The notes under the pieces: model-generated
Seen by the model: only the letters and a program-made list of their open reading frames with translations
The model's database searches: none
Told to the model about the DNA's origin: nothing
In this document: piece after piece, positions 51,951 through 61,172 of the stretch
How positions within the stretch are numbered: position 1 is the stretch's first letter
Layout of the letters: each line of letters starts with the position of its first letter
Assembly (NCBI GenBank): GCA_900544375.1
Contig: UQUZ01000005.1
Span: 26,248-90,247, forward strand
Reading direction: 5' to 3'
DNA from: an uncultured Oscillospiraceae bacterium
GTDB lineage: Bacteria > Bacillota > Clostridia > Oscillospirales > Acutalibacteraceae
DNA: 64,000 nt
Translations under genes and position numbers: made by a program

Positions 51951-53222
51951 ATGTTTGTAGATGTTGCAAAGATCAGGATAGAAGCGGGTAACGGGGGCAA
52001 CGGCGCTGTTTCCTTCCGCCGTGAAAAATATGTTGCGGCCGGTGGGCCAGATGGCGGGGATGGCGGCAAAGGCGGTGATATCATTTTTCAAGTGGACGAT
52101 CATCTCGTTACGCTTTCCGACTTTCGCTACAAAAAAAAGTATAAAGCGCCCAATGGGCAGGATGGCGGCCCACGCCGGCGCAACGGCAGGAAAGGGGAGG
52201 ACCTTGTCATCCGTGTGCCGCGCGGCACAGTGCTGCGCGAGGCGGAGACGGGCAAGGTGATGGCCGACCTTTCCTCTGAGGAGCCTTTCGTTGCGGCAAA
52301 AGGCGGGCGCGGCGGATGGGGTAACCCTCATTTTGCTACGGCAACCCGGCAGGCGCCGCGCTTTGCAAAAAGCGGCACGCCCGGCGAGGAGTGGGAGCTT
52401 AGCATGGAGCTTAAGCTGCTTGCAGATGTGGGGCTGATCGGCTTCCCCAATGTGGGAAAATCAACGTTGGTTTCCGTGGTGAGCGAGGCAAAGCCGATTA
52501 TCGCGGATTATCATTTTACCACGCTTACCCCTGTGTTGGGCGTGGTTCGCATGGGCGAGGGCCAATCCTTTGTGATGGCGGATATTCCTGGCCTGATCGA
52601 AGGGGCGAGCGAAGGCGTGGGCCTTGGCCATGAGTTTTTGCGGCATGTGGAACGATGCAGGCTGCTGGTGCACATCGTCGATGTTTCTGGCAGTGAAGGG
52701 CGCGACCCCATCGAAGATTTTGAAAAAATTAACCAGGAGCTCGCCGCCTTTAATCCGGAGCTGGCGCAGCGGCCCCAAATAGTGGCGGGCAATAAGTGCG
52801 ATTTGGCGGAGGATGATCAGCTCGCCCGGTTTGCATCGTATATCCGCGGGAAGGGATATGATTATTACCCGATGTCCGCCGCCATCTCCTATGGAACAAA
52901 AGAGCTTATAGACGCTGTGGCAGCGCGCCTGCATACGCTGCCGCCCGTCAAACGCTATGAGCGCGAGGAAATCCCGCTGGAAACGCTGGCGCAGAAAAAA
53001 AACAACGGTTTTACCATCACGGAGCATGAGGGCGTGTATTTTGTGGAGGCCCCCTGGCTGATACCGATCCTCAATCAGATTGACCCGGAGGATTATGAAT
53101 CCCTGCAATATTTTGAGCGCGTACTGCGCTCGAGCGGGATCATTGACGGGCTAGTGGAGCGCGGCGTCCATGAGGGAGACACGGTGAATATTTACGATAT
53201 TGAGTTCGATTACGTGCCGTAA
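51951..53222 (+). CDS. obg: GTPase Obg (CgtA)
   Basis: 423 aa from ATG 51951 (an ATG three codons earlier is also possible). The glycine-rich Obg fold (AGNGGNGAVSFRREKYVAAG), G domain (GLIGFPNVGKSTLVSVVSEAKP, DIPGLIEGASEGVGLG, NKCD) and C-terminal OCT domain (about 345-423, GFTITEHEGVYFVE) are all present. It is an essential 50S assembly and stress-linked GTPase. The Mini-III gene follows 25 bases on. Confidence 0.96.
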   Translation: MFVDVAKIRIEAGNGGNGAVSFRREKYVAAGGPDGGDGGKGGDIIFQVDDHLVTLSDFRYKKKYKAPNGQDGGPRRRNGRKGEDLVIRVPRGTVLREAETGKVMADLSSEEPFVAAKGGRGGWGNPHFATATRQAPRFAKSGTPGEEWELSMELKLLADVGLIGFPNVGKSTLVSVVSEAKPIIADYHFTTLTPVLGVVRMGEGQSFVMADIPGLIEGASEGVGLGHEFLRHVERCRLLVHIVDVSGSEGRDPIEDFEKINQELAAFNPELAQRPQIVAGNKCDLAEDDQLARFASYIRGKGYDYYPMSAAISYGTKELIDAVAARLHTLPPVKRYEREEIPLETLAQKKNNGFTITEHEGVYFVEAPWLIPILNQIDPEDYESLQYFERVLRSSGIIDGLVERGVHEGDTVNIYDIEFDYVP

Positions 53223-53247
53223 GGCATCGGGGAAAGGGGCTGTTTGT

Positions 53248-53679
53248 TTGAATACCTTTTTAGATGGCGAATGCGACCCGCGGCAGATGAGCCCGCTGAC
53301 CCTTGCATTTTTGGGTGACGCCGTTTATGAGCTCTTCGTCCGGGAAAGCCTAGTGCGGGCGGCAAACCGCCCGGCCAACGCCCTGCATAGCCTGGCAGTT
53401 CGGCAGGTGAAAGCTTCGGCACAGGCGCAGGCCGTCGGGAAATTGATGCCCTTGCTGGATGCGGAGGAGCTGGCTGTTTATAAGCGTGGGCGCAACGCGC
53501 ACCCCGGCCATATCCCCAAAAACGCGTCTCATCAGGATTACCATGCAGCCACAGGCTTTGAAGCGCTGGTGGGCTACCTTTATTTGCAGGGGCGGCTGGA
53601 ACGGCTGCGGGAACTGTTCCGTTTCTTGCAGGCGGAAGGTATGGAGCCGGCGGCGCAACCGGCTGATTCGGCTGTTTGA
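53248..53679 (+). CDS. mrnC: Mini-ribonuclease III
   Basis: 143 aa from TTG 53248, with GGGGAAAGGGG upstream; a frame to 53200 overlaps obg. The RNase III catalytic signature LAFLGDAVYELFVRESL and GFEALVGYLYLQGR are present without a double-stranded-RNA-binding domain, as in Mini-III, which matures 23S rRNA. The RGRNAHPGHIPKNAS block is family-typical. Confidence 0.92.
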   Translation: MNTFLDGECDPRQMSPLTLAFLGDAVYELFVRESLVRAANRPANALHSLAVRQVKASAQAQAVGKLMPLLDAEELAVYKRGRNAHPGHIPKNASHQDYHAATGFEALVGYLYLQGRLERLRELFRFLQAEGMEPAAQPADSAV

Positions 53680-53705
53680 ATCAAAAACAGAGGAGGCAAT
53701 ACGGT

Positions 53706-54656
53706 ATGGATGATAAAAACGGAAAACAGGAAGAATCTGGGGTGATCAAGGCCCAAAAACCGGGGCCGCGTGAATTCGGCAGGCTTCGCAAGCGCGGCAG
53801 CGCGGTGCGCGAAGGTATGATCGACACATTAATGTGGATCTTAGGGTGCCTGCTCTATGCGATTGCCATGAATGTGTTTAACGTTCCTAATCAGATTGCG
53901 CCCGGCGGCGTCAGCGGTATTGCAACGCTGCTCAACCACCTATTCCATACGCCAATCGGCGTGATGGTGATGGCGATTAACGTGCCGATTTTCCTGATTG
54001 CGTGGAAGTTCCTGGGCTGGCGTTTCCTGCTCAATTCGATGATTGCAACAGTTTTGCTCTCTGTTTCGATTGATGTGACCGCCTTGTTTTTACCGGCGTA
54101 CCAGGGCGACCGCCTGCTGGCCGCCCTGTTTGGCGGTGTGCTCTCCGGCGCGGGCATGGCGCTCATTTTCATCCGGGGCGCAACCACGGGCGGCGTGGAT
54201 ATCATCAGCCGCCTGCTGCGCAAAAAATGGCCGCATCTCCCGATGGGAAGGCTCATCATGTTCTGCGACCTGGTGGTGGTCGTCATGGCATGGCTGGTTT
54301 ACGGCAATATGGAAAGCGCGCTTTATGCCATGATCGTCATCTTTGTCAGCGGCCAGGTGATCGATTATATTATGTATGGTACGGGCAACGGCAAGATGCT
54401 CTTCGTCGTCACCACCCATGCAAATGAGATTGCGGGCGCGGTCACCCGGGAGATGCATCGTGGCGTGAGCATCCTCCCTGTGCGCGGAGGCTACACGGGA
54501 GAAGATAAAAATATGCTGATCTGCGCGGTGCGCAGCAGTGAGGTCGCCCGCCTGAGCAGGATTATCCGGCGGATTGACCAAAACCCCTTTATTGTGGTGG
54601 CAGAGGCCGGTGAGATCCTAGGCGAGGGCTTTAAAATGGGAGAAGATCCCGTGTAA
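53706..54656 (+). CDS. YitT family membrane protein (DUF161/DUF2179)
   Basis: 316 aa from ATG 53706, eight bases after GAGGAGG. A charged N-terminus is followed by five membrane segments (about 45-215) with NVPNQIAPGGVSGIATLLN and GATTGGVDIISRLLRKK, then a cytoplasmic DUF2179 domain (GVSILPVRGGYTGEDKNML, IIRRIDQNPFIVVAEA). The family is common in Firmicutes; function is poorly defined. It ends at a clear terminator. Confidence 0.9.
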   Translation: MDDKNGKQEESGVIKAQKPGPREFGRLRKRGSAVREGMIDTLMWILGCLLYAIAMNVFNVPNQIAPGGVSGIATLLNHLFHTPIGVMVMAINVPIFLIAWKFLGWRFLLNSMIATVLLSVSIDVTALFLPAYQGDRLLAALFGGVLSGAGMALIFIRGATTGGVDIISRLLRKKWPHLPMGRLIMFCDLVVVVMAWLVYGNMESALYAMIVIFVSGQVIDYIMYGTGNGKMLFVVTTHANEIAGAVTREMHRGVSILPVRGGYTGEDKNMLICAVRSSEVARLSRIIRRIDQNPFIVVAEAGEILGEGFKMGEDPV

Positions 54657-54702
54657 TAGAATCTGCATTTTGTAAAACGACTGTTTCCCATAGCAGAGCC
54701 AA

Positions 54703-54744
54703 GGGCGCGATGTGCATGCTTTGTTTGCATCGCGCTCCTTTTTT
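54703..54744 (+). terminator. Intrinsic terminator of obg-mrnC-yitT
   Basis: A stem of about 10 bp (GGGCGCGATG at 54703-54712 with its partner ending at 54738, one G-T pair) is followed by TTTTTT (54739-54744). Confidence 0.82.
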
Positions 54745-54785
54745 GATTGTAACCAAGCTGTAACCGCGCTGTAATAGGTCTGTTC

Positions 54786-54814
54786 TTGCCTCGTTCTGTC
54801 GAATATGCTATGAT
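54786..54814 (+). promoter_or_regulatory. Promoter of the polysaccharide deacetylase gene
   Basis: TTGCCT (54786-54791), a 17-base spacer and TATGAT (54809-54814), about 58 bases before the start codon. Confidence 0.62.
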
Positions 54815-54872
54815 GAGGCCGTGCTACAAAATGCATTGGATTGGCTGTGACGGATCGGAAGGGGGCTCTTAG

Positions 54873-55880
54873 ATGATGGAAGGGGAAGGAAGGGGCAAAC
54901 GGTTGGCGGCGACCGCCTGTGCCTTTACGCTGCTATTTTGCTTGGCGGTGGGCTTGGGTGTGCACGGCGCCTTCCAATACCAGCAGGTCAAGCAGGAACA
55001 GCGGCTTTCTGCGGAGTATAGCCTGAAGCAGGCGCAAAAAGCCGCCGCACAGCCACCTAGCCGGCGAGAAACGGAAAAAAGCATCGCCACACCGGAGGCG
55101 AAGCCGCCAACGGCAACACAGGAGAGTGAAACAGAGCAAGAAAGCGTGCTGCCTATCTCCACAACATCGGCCGTCACTACGGCGGATGGAGCGCTGTCCG
55201 AGCCCGCCGCGCGGCGTGAGCCCTCCCGCATACCGGCCGGCTTGCAAAATGATCATAAGGTTTATCTCACCTTTGACGACGGGCCTTCGCAAAACACCTT
55301 AGAGATTTTGCGCATTTTAAAGGAACATAACGCCAAGGCCACTTTCTTTGTGGTCAATTCCAAATATAATGCCTATATGAAGCGGATTGTGGAGAGCGGC
55401 AATGCGATTGCACTGCATACCTTTACACACAGTTATAAAACGATTTATCAATCCGAAGCAGCCTATTTTGAAGATCTTCAAAAGATATCGGATGTGGTGA
55501 AACGGGAAACGGGTGTCGAGGCAAAGGTGATCCGTTTCCCCGGCGGCTCCAGCAATACCGTCAGCAGGCGCTATCGGAAGGGGATCATGTCCCGCCTGAC
55601 GAAGCAGGTGGAGGAGAAGGGGTACACCTACTTTGATTGGAACTGCTCATCCGGAGACGCCAACGGCAATGGAATCCCAGCTGCAAAGCTGCTGCGGAAT
55701 ATTCGAGCGGAAACGAAGCATATGAACGGGCATATTGTGGTGCTGATGCATGATTCACAAGCGAAAACAACGACGGTAGAAGCCCTGCCTGAAATTTTAA
55801 CGTATTTTGAGAGCAGGGGATTTACGTTTGAAGTGCTCACACCAGAAACGCCAGTTGTGCACCATGGGGTCAATAATTGA
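54873..55880 (+). CDS. Membrane-anchored polysaccharide deacetylase (NodB homology, CE4)
   Basis: 335 aa; GGAAGGGGGC lies ahead of adjacent ATGs at 54873 and 54876. An N-terminal membrane anchor (about 10-30) and a Ser/Thr/Glu-rich linker are followed by the NodB domain (about 125-320): LTFDDGPSQNT (Asp-Asp metal site), HTFTHSYKT (HxxxH), RFPGGSSNTVSRR, DWNCSSGDA and VVLMHDSQAKTTTVEALP. It removes N-acetyl groups from cell-wall glycans, probably peptidoglycan, outside the cell. All catalytic motifs are intact. Confidence 0.92.
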   Translation: MMEGEGRGKRLAATACAFTLLFCLAVGLGVHGAFQYQQVKQEQRLSAEYSLKQAQKAAAQPPSRRETEKSIATPEAKPPTATQESETEQESVLPISTTSAVTTADGALSEPAARREPSRIPAGLQNDHKVYLTFDDGPSQNTLEILRILKEHNAKATFFVVNSKYNAYMKRIVESGNAIALHTFTHSYKTIYQSEAAYFEDLQKISDVVKRETGVEAKVIRFPGGSSNTVSRRYRKGIMSRLTKQVEEKGYTYFDWNCSSGDANGNGIPAAKLLRNIRAETKHMNGHIVVLMHDSQAKTTTVEALPEILTYFESRGFTFEVLTPETPVVHHGVNN

Positions 55881-55936
55881 ATAAACGCTGGAGGGAGATA
55901 TCTTTTTAATGGATGAGGATATGCGCCGCCAGAGTC

Positions 55937-55963
55937 AAAAAGGGGCTGTTGCGAAACAGCCCC
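55937..55963 (-). terminator. Intrinsic terminator after the MATE transporter gene
   Basis: A perfect 9-bp stem (55942-55950 with 55955-55963) followed on the minus strand by TTTTT (55937-55941 complemented). Confidence 0.8.
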
Positions 55964-56008
55964 AATGCATATATTGATTTTGTAGGCGCAAGCTGATAAA
56001 GGGATGTT

Positions 56009-57388
56009 TTAGATAACCCGGAGCTCCTTCCATTTTCCCCGTGCAAAGCGGATTGTAAACACAATGGAACGAACAAGCCAATCGATATACATGGCAACCC
56101 AAACGCCCATCAGGCCCATTTTTGCCGCACCGCCGAGCAGATAGCTGAAGCCGATGCGGAACACCCACATCGAAACCATGGAGACGATCATGGTGAACCG
56201 AGCGTCGCCTGCGGCGCGCAGCGCATTCGGTAGGGAGAAGGAGAGCGGCCAGATGAGAATAGAAGCGACCGTAAAGGTGTAGAGCACCGCGCGTGCGTCC
56301 GCAGCCGCCGCAGCGCTGAGATGGAAAAGCCCTACCAGCGGACCGGCCACTAAAAAAACGGCAATATTTAAAACGCCCATCAGGCCATAGGTAAGCCACA
56401 AAAGCTTGCGGGTGTAATAAACCGCTTGCTCGTAATCCCGCCCGCCGACACACTGGCCGACCACTGTGGTGAGCCCAAGCTGGATTGCCGTGCCGGGCGT
56501 ATTAATAAAGGATGCGATCGTGTTTGCAATGGCGTTTGCTGCAATGGCAGAGGTGCCGAAGGTGGCCACCAGCCCCTGCACGATCAGTTTGCCGATCTGA
56601 AACATTCCATTTTCCACGCCGTTGGGCACGCCGATTTTGAGAATTCGCCGGATCATGTCAAAATGCAACTCCGGCTTCCATACCTTCTCGATATGGATCG
56701 GATTATTTTTATGGCAAATGAGCACAAGCATAATCACAGCAGCCATCGCACGAGAGACGAGGGAAGCGGTTGCAGCACCCGCTACGCCCCAATGGAAGCC
56801 ATAGATCAGCACAGCGTTGCCGCCGATGTTGACGACATTCATTAAGAAGGAAACGAGCGTAGACACCTTGCTGTTGCCCATGGAGCGGAAAAGCGCCGCC
56901 CCCGCGTTATAAACTGCCAGGAAGGGGTAGGAAACCGCGGAGAGTTGAAAATAGACGATCGCGTTTTCCATGACCGCGGGATCAATATTCCCGAAGATCA
57001 GCCGTAGCAGGGCGCGATGAAAAATCAGCGCCACTGCCATGATGATCGCGGCAAGAGCGGTGGTGGCATAGAGCAGCTGCTTTGCCGCAATGCAGGCATT
57101 TTTGCGTTCCTGCCGCCCAAGATATTGCGCTGTGACGATTGCGCCGCCGGACGCAAGCGCAGAGAACACCTGAATAAACAGGATATTGATGGAATCCACC
57201 AGGGAGATTCCCGACACAGCGGCTTCCCCCACGCTCGTGACCATGACGGTATCCGCCATGCCGATCGTAACAGCCAACAGCTGCTCGATCACGAGCGGGA
57301 CCAGCAGCCGTACAAGCGCATGGTTCGAGAAAAACAGTGGATTTTCAAATACGCGCGGTGTGCGCCTGTGTGGCTGTCTTTGACGCAT
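56009..57388 (-). CDS. MATE family efflux transporter
   Basis: 459 aa from the ATG at 57388 (AGAGGGGG nine bases ahead); the longer frame to 57505 would run through a strong hairpin and lacks a site. It has twelve membrane helices with two MatE repeats: GMADTVMVTSVGEAAVSG in the first half and GTSAIAANAIANTIASFINTPG in the second. It is a Na+- or H+-coupled drug/metabolite exporter. Nothing nearby indicates its substrate. Confidence 0.92.
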   Translation of the reverse strand: MRQRQPHRRTPRVFENPLFFSNHALVRLLVPLVIEQLLAVTIGMADTVMVTSVGEAAVSGISLVDSINILFIQVFSALASGGAIVTAQYLGRQERKNACIAAKQLLYATTALAAIIMAVALIFHRALLRLIFGNIDPAVMENAIVYFQLSAVSYPFLAVYNAGAALFRSMGNSKVSTLVSFLMNVVNIGGNAVLIYGFHWGVAGAATASLVSRAMAAVIMLVLICHKNNPIHIEKVWKPELHFDMIRRILKIGVPNGVENGMFQIGKLIVQGLVATFGTSAIAANAIANTIASFINTPGTAIQLGLTTVVGQCVGGRDYEQAVYYTRKLLWLTYGLMGVLNIAVFLVAGPLVGLFHLSAAAAADARAVLYTFTVASILIWPLSFSLPNALRAAGDARFTMIVSMVSMWVFRIGFSYLLGGAAKMGLMGVWVAMYIDWLVRSIVFTIRFARGKWKELRVI

Positions 57389-57427
57389 ACACAAGTACCC
57401 CCTCTTTCGTAGTGGGAACGTAATAGC

Positions 57428-57464
57428 CCCTCCTCCGGCGGCGATGAGCGCCGCTGGAGGAGGG
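57428..57464 (-). other. Very stable leader hairpin upstream of the MATE gene
   Basis: A 16-bp GC-rich stem (57428-57443 with 57449-57464, one G-T pair) and a 5-base loop, 40 bases ahead of the MATE start. On the minus strand no T run follows. It could be an attenuation or mRNA-stability structure, or on the plus strand a weak terminator (TTCCTTTGGTTT). Confidence 0.45.
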
Positions 57465-57640
57465 TTCCTTTGGTTTATGATAGCACCTGAGGCAGACCAT
57501 TGCAAGGCAATATGCTGGTTTTGGCAATTTCTTCAGTTTTTAAGGGGGGAGCCCTACGATTTTATTCTGATCTGACTGTGAGAAAAAACGTGTAGCACGC
57601 AAGGCTGTTTTATAGTGAAGAGACGAGCCGCCTAGCCATT

Positions 57641-59083
57641 TTATGCAAGGTAAAACACCTGCATCTCGCCGCCGCCGAGTTCAAAGGTATACTTGCCGTT
57701 TTCCAGAGTAGCCTTTTCACTCTGCCCGTTTTTACCGTTGACCAGAAATAGCTCTTTTTCACTCTCACCGAATGTGAGCGTGATACTCTGCGCGGTTTCC
57801 CTGCTTGAGCCGTGCTGCTGCTCCGGATGTAAACCGTTGCCCGATGTCAATGCGTTGCAGACGATGAAATAGTTCCTGCCTTTTATCTCGTCCGCGCCAG
57901 GCAACGTGCGGAAATAGCCGATGTAGACATCGCCGGGCAGGGAATCATTTTCCGTGCCAAGGTTGTGAGACTCTATCGCTTTAATGCCGCAGCCGTTTTC
58001 TGAGGAGAACTTGCTGACGGTTGAGGGCTTGAGATTGGGCACGCCCACGAGGCCCAGCTTATGCTTGCCACTGAGCACCTGAACGTTTTCCGTTTGCAGG
58101 TTGACAAGGTGCGGCGAGAGCGCTTTAATTTCAGCGGCGATCTGCGCATATTCCTGATAGTGATGGGTTTGGTTCCCATCCCCATCAAACAGGAGAAACT
58201 GCTCGCTGTCGATAACCCGGAAGAGGTTCAGCCATTTTCCGCCCATCGTGACCGTAAGGTTTGCAACGAGCTTTTTCTGCGATTCGGTGATCTCATACCA
58301 GCCGACATCAGCGGGGTTTTCGCCTGATTTATAGCCGAGCAGGTATTGCCCAAACGGGATCGGTGAGGAACCGCTGCCGTCGTAGCCCTTCATGGCGGGG
58401 ATGCGGATGCGGTTGATATCGTCGGCGATCACGGCCGCCACCCGATAATCTTTATTATTTCCGAGCTCGTCAAAATAATAGGAATCATAAGTCAGCATAT
58501 CGGGCTTTGCAATGCGCATGTATTCTTCATATTCCTTTTTGCTCCATTGGCTTGCCCATTGATTGGAGTGGAGCAGCACATTGTTGTTGCGGCTCCTGAA
58601 ATCGTCAAACCATTGGCCGAGCATTTCGGCCTGATGAGTGGAATATGATTGCTCATCGCCAAAGCAGACGCTGATCAGGTTATCTACATATTGCAGCTGC
58701 TCGTCACTCATCCATTCCCGGCCGCTTGGCGCAATATCCAGGGCATTGACGTTGTTTGGGGCTTTCGCCATGCTCCAAATAAGTGAACTGTCTTTTTGAT
58801 GGAGCGGCGCATTAAAAAGATTGCCATGATAATAAGTTGGGCCAAAGCCGAACTGCTCCAGATTTTCAAAAGAGATCTGTTTTTCATCAGATTCTTCGGC
58901 CGGGAACCATGCTTGCAGGGCGAAGCCTTTTTCCTGTAGGATTCGGTTGCCGTTGGAGACGGCGATCTCATCCGCGAGGATATCATCCGGCTTGTGGGTA
59001 AAGTAGAACGCAATATCGGCCGCTATGCTGACCACCATAAAGATAATCGCAATGACTAGCGAGAAAATTCGGATGTTTTTCAT
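57641..59083 (-). CDS. Membrane-anchored extracellular protein, possibly glycoside hydrolase-like
   Basis: 480 aa; GGAGAGG before the ATG at 59083. An N-terminal anchor (IFSLVIAIIFMVVSIAADIAF, about 5-27) precedes an extracellular region. Residues 50-340 alternate helices and strands as in a TIM barrel, with ALQAWFPAEE, FGFGPTYYHG, LLHSNQWASQWS, TYDSYYFDELG and GGKWLNLFR; the C-terminal 120 residues look beta-rich and end GGGEMQVFYLA, like an accessory domain. The acidic residues at the barrel strands resemble glycoside hydrolase catalytic sites, but I cannot name a family. The insertion-sequence remnant begins about 30 bases upstream of its start. Confidence 0.66.
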   Translation of the reverse strand: MKNIRIFSLVIAIIFMVVSIAADIAFYFTHKPDDILADEIAVSNGNRILQEKGFALQAWFPAEESDEKQISFENLEQFGFGPTYYHGNLFNAPLHQKDSSLIWSMAKAPNNVNALDIAPSGREWMSDEQLQYVDNLISVCFGDEQSYSTHQAEMLGQWFDDFRSRNNNVLLHSNQWASQWSKKEYEEYMRIAKPDMLTYDSYYFDELGNNKDYRVAAVIADDINRIRIPAMKGYDGSGSSPIPFGQYLLGYKSGENPADVGWYEITESQKKLVANLTVTMGGKWLNLFRVIDSEQFLLFDGDGNQTHHYQEYAQIAAEIKALSPHLVNLQTENVQVLSGKHKLGLVGVPNLKPSTVSKFSSENGCGIKAIESHNLGTENDSLPGDVYIGYFRTLPGADEIKGRNYFIVCNALTSGNGLHPEQQHGSSRETAQSITLTFGESEKELFLVNGKNGQSEKATLENGKYTFELGGGEMQVFYLA

Positions 59084-59112
59084 GTTCTCTTCCTCTCCTT
59101 ATAATACATCGG

Positions 59113-59842
59113 ACTGTAAAGTAAAATGAAAGTTGAGGACCCGATAGCCCTTCTGGTACAATGGTTTCACCACAAAACACATGTACTCCCGAAAGGAGAC
59201 GAGTCCTCATAGCAAAAGTGTACCAGGTAAGCTGCCCGAAGTGCAACAACAAAACGGACTTTTATCGTTACGGAAAAGACGTTCATGGACATCAGAAATA
59301 CCAGTGTAAGAAATGTTGGCATCAGTTTGCATCAGATACCCCGGTCGGCAGTCCCGGCAGGCCGCGTGAACGTCCATCCCCGGCTTTCTCGGTGTGTGAG
59401 AAAGCGATGTTTCTTCATCACAACAAGAAATGCAATCACTCCATTTTTGTACCCAAACCAACCATGGTCACTGCCCCATCCATGTCCAAACTGTTTGGAA
59501 AGACGGATTTCAAGCGGATGCGGTATCCTTTCTATGTAATCCTCATGGCTTTGACCATGTTCTATCAGGGCAAGAACTCCTTCCGTAACATTGCCCTGAT
59601 CTTGCGCACTGCGATGAATGTCCAGGTATCTCACACAATCATCAGCAACTGGTGTACTCGCTTCGATCCCATGTTCCTCTTCTTTTACAACTTCGTCCGC
59701 CCTCATTCCGCCTTAAACAAACTTACCCCGGCCCAGTGCGCCGGACTTCAACTGTCTAAAAAGCGGAAGCGTGAGCTTCTGCTCGTTGCATAGCGATATT
59801 CGCTGATTTCGGGTCTTATTTTTTTCATCTTTAGTTCACAGT
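59113..59842 (+). mobile_element. Internally deleted insertion sequence with terminal inverted repeats
   Basis: The imperfect inverted repeats are 59113-59144 (ACTGTAAAGTAAA-ATGAAA...GGACCCGA) and 59809-59842, whose complement reads ACTGTGAACTAAAGATGAAA...AGACCCGA. Between them lies one transposase-derived frame lacking its catalytic core. A promoter-like TTGAGG-18-TACAAT lies inside the left end. The element is about 730 bases long. It probably can no longer move by itself, but intact copies elsewhere could act on its ends. Confidence 0.72.
59216..59793 (+). pseudogene. Transposase remnant with catalytic core deleted
   Basis: The frame starts with a zinc-ribbon DNA-binding part (CPKC, then CKKC, residues about 5-35 from GTG 59216) and continues through an HTH-like middle (VQVSHTIISNWC). 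It then jumps directly to the extreme end of DDE transposases (YNFVRPHSALNKLTPAQCAG). The DDE core of roughly 100-130 residues is missing, in frame. AAAGGAG (59192-59198) is placed for an ATA codon at 59209 rather than an ATG, so the original start may be mutated too. An upstream in-frame ATG at 59161 has no site. Confidence 0.75.
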
Positions 59843-60594
59843 ACCTTTTTATTACCTTATTTACAAAAATAAGGCGTGATTCACTTTTTAATTGTGAATA
59901 ATTTCAATATAATACATTGACCGCGTTTTGAAAATATTTCGTGGGAGATTTCGCAGGATATCGAAGCTTTTTGATTGCTTTTCTAAAAAATTTATCTTAC
60001 ATAAAAATACCGGGACGATAGGATGCTCTGTGTGAAAGCAGATGGGAGTTTTGTTCTGCTTTACGCATCATATGTCGCAGGGAAGCTGTGCCTATAGAGA
60101 TATAGCAAGGCGCAGTTGCGGGCATAAAACTAACGACCTTTGTATGCTTACGATTGGATTATATGGTAATTTATACAATATTAGAAATCCTTGTATTATG
60201 GACTGGAATTGATTTTTGCTCAGTGCTGGAAGGGGCATACCTCTTCCCCAACTCAAATATCTTGGTAAGCGCTGATTAAATAGGGTGCGCGAATTGCCGG
60301 CAAGGCGTGTGCTTTGATTAAATCAGTGCTTACCTTGGGTTAAAAATCAAGAAAAAGCTGTTAATTTGCGGTGAAAACAGGTATACTAATGCTTAACATC
60401 AGATTTCAGATGCCAGATCTCAGGCCTAGAAAGCGGGTTTTGCGTTGTGAAAATAAGGCATATTTATCCACAGCGGCGTTGGACGGAAAGCTGGAATGGG
60501 CTTGACTTGCGGGTTGCGCGTTGTGTGCAGGCAGGCTCTGTTGAGAGGCCGGCCGAGCGTTTGATGCGCTTATGTGGGTGTGAGGAGGATGTTT
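59843..60594. other. Gene-free region with an inverted-repeat element
   Basis: About 750 AT-rich bases with no supported gene on either strand. The only clear structure is an inverted repeat: GGTAAGCGCTGATTAAAT (60264-60281) faces its near-perfect complement ending at 60334. The length and the neighbouring insertion sequence suggest decayed mobile DNA. The comEA-like gene's promoter should lie in its last 200 bases but is not obvious. Confidence 0.5.
60264..60334. repeat. Short inverted-repeat element (MITE-like)
   Basis: 71 bases with near-perfect terminal inverted repeats of about 18 bases (GGTAAGC-G/A-CTGATT...) around a GC-rich centre. The size fits a miniature inverted-repeat element or a stable hairpin RNA. 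No coding capacity. Confidence 0.45.
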
Positions 60595-61056
60595 ATGGAG
60601 CGCTTAAGCCGTGCTGAAAGTACTGTGATCGCAGCGGGGCTTTTGCTGGCGGCCGCACTGATCCTATACCATGCGTTTGACGCGCAGCCACTTGATCCCG
60701 TGATCGAACCCTTTTCCGCATCCAGCACATTTGCCGCGGCGGAGCAGGCCTCTGCTGCGCCCGCTACGGAACAAAAGCCGCCCGCTTCCACGATAGAAGC
60801 TGCTCAACAGCCGGAGACGCGGTCAGGACCATCCAAGGCGGCAGTCACCGGGCAACAGCGGTCCGGTCCAATCAACTTGAATACCGCCACACGGGAAGAG
60901 CTGATGACCCTCAGCGGGATTGGCGAGGTCAAGGCCGACGCCATCATCGCTTACCGGACGGAAAACGGCGCATTCCAATCGGTGGAGCAGCTTTTGGAAG
61001 TATCCGGTATTGGCGAGAAAACGCTGGAAAAGCTGCGTGCGCAGGTTTGCGTGTGA
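60595..61056 (+). CDS. ComEA-like helix-hairpin-helix DNA-binding protein
   Basis: 153 aa from ATG 60595, with GAGGAGG upstream. A membrane anchor (VIAAGLLLAAALILYHAF, about 9-27) and a Pro/Ala/Glu-rich linker precede a C-terminal HhH domain: INLNTATREELMTLSGIGEV, KADAIIAYR, then SVEQLLEVSGIGEKTLEKLR. ComEA binds incoming double-stranded DNA outside the membrane in natural transformation. No comEC follows here, and the usual SLBB domain is missing or replaced by the linker, so a competence role is uncertain. Confidence 0.84.
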   Translation: MERLSRAESTVIAAGLLLAAALILYHAFDAQPLDPVIEPFSASSTFAAAEQASAAPATEQKPPASTIEAAQQPETRSGPSKAAVTGQQRSGPINLNTATREELMTLSGIGEVKADAIIAYRTENGAFQSVEQLLEVSGIGEKTLEKLRAQVCV

Positions 61057-61172
61057 ATTTTTGGCGAATGCTGCAACTTTCCGTCATCCCGATTCATCTA
61101 AAAAAATAGCATCTTTTGTTCTTGCCGGGGTGTTGCACCCGGCACACCTGACATCAAAAATGGGGGATTGTA

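Noticed and set aside
57428..57464. A very stable hairpin considered as a riboswitch or terminator for the MATE gene
   Set aside because: No recognisable riboswitch core and no T run on the minus strand; kept only as an unexplained leader hairpin.
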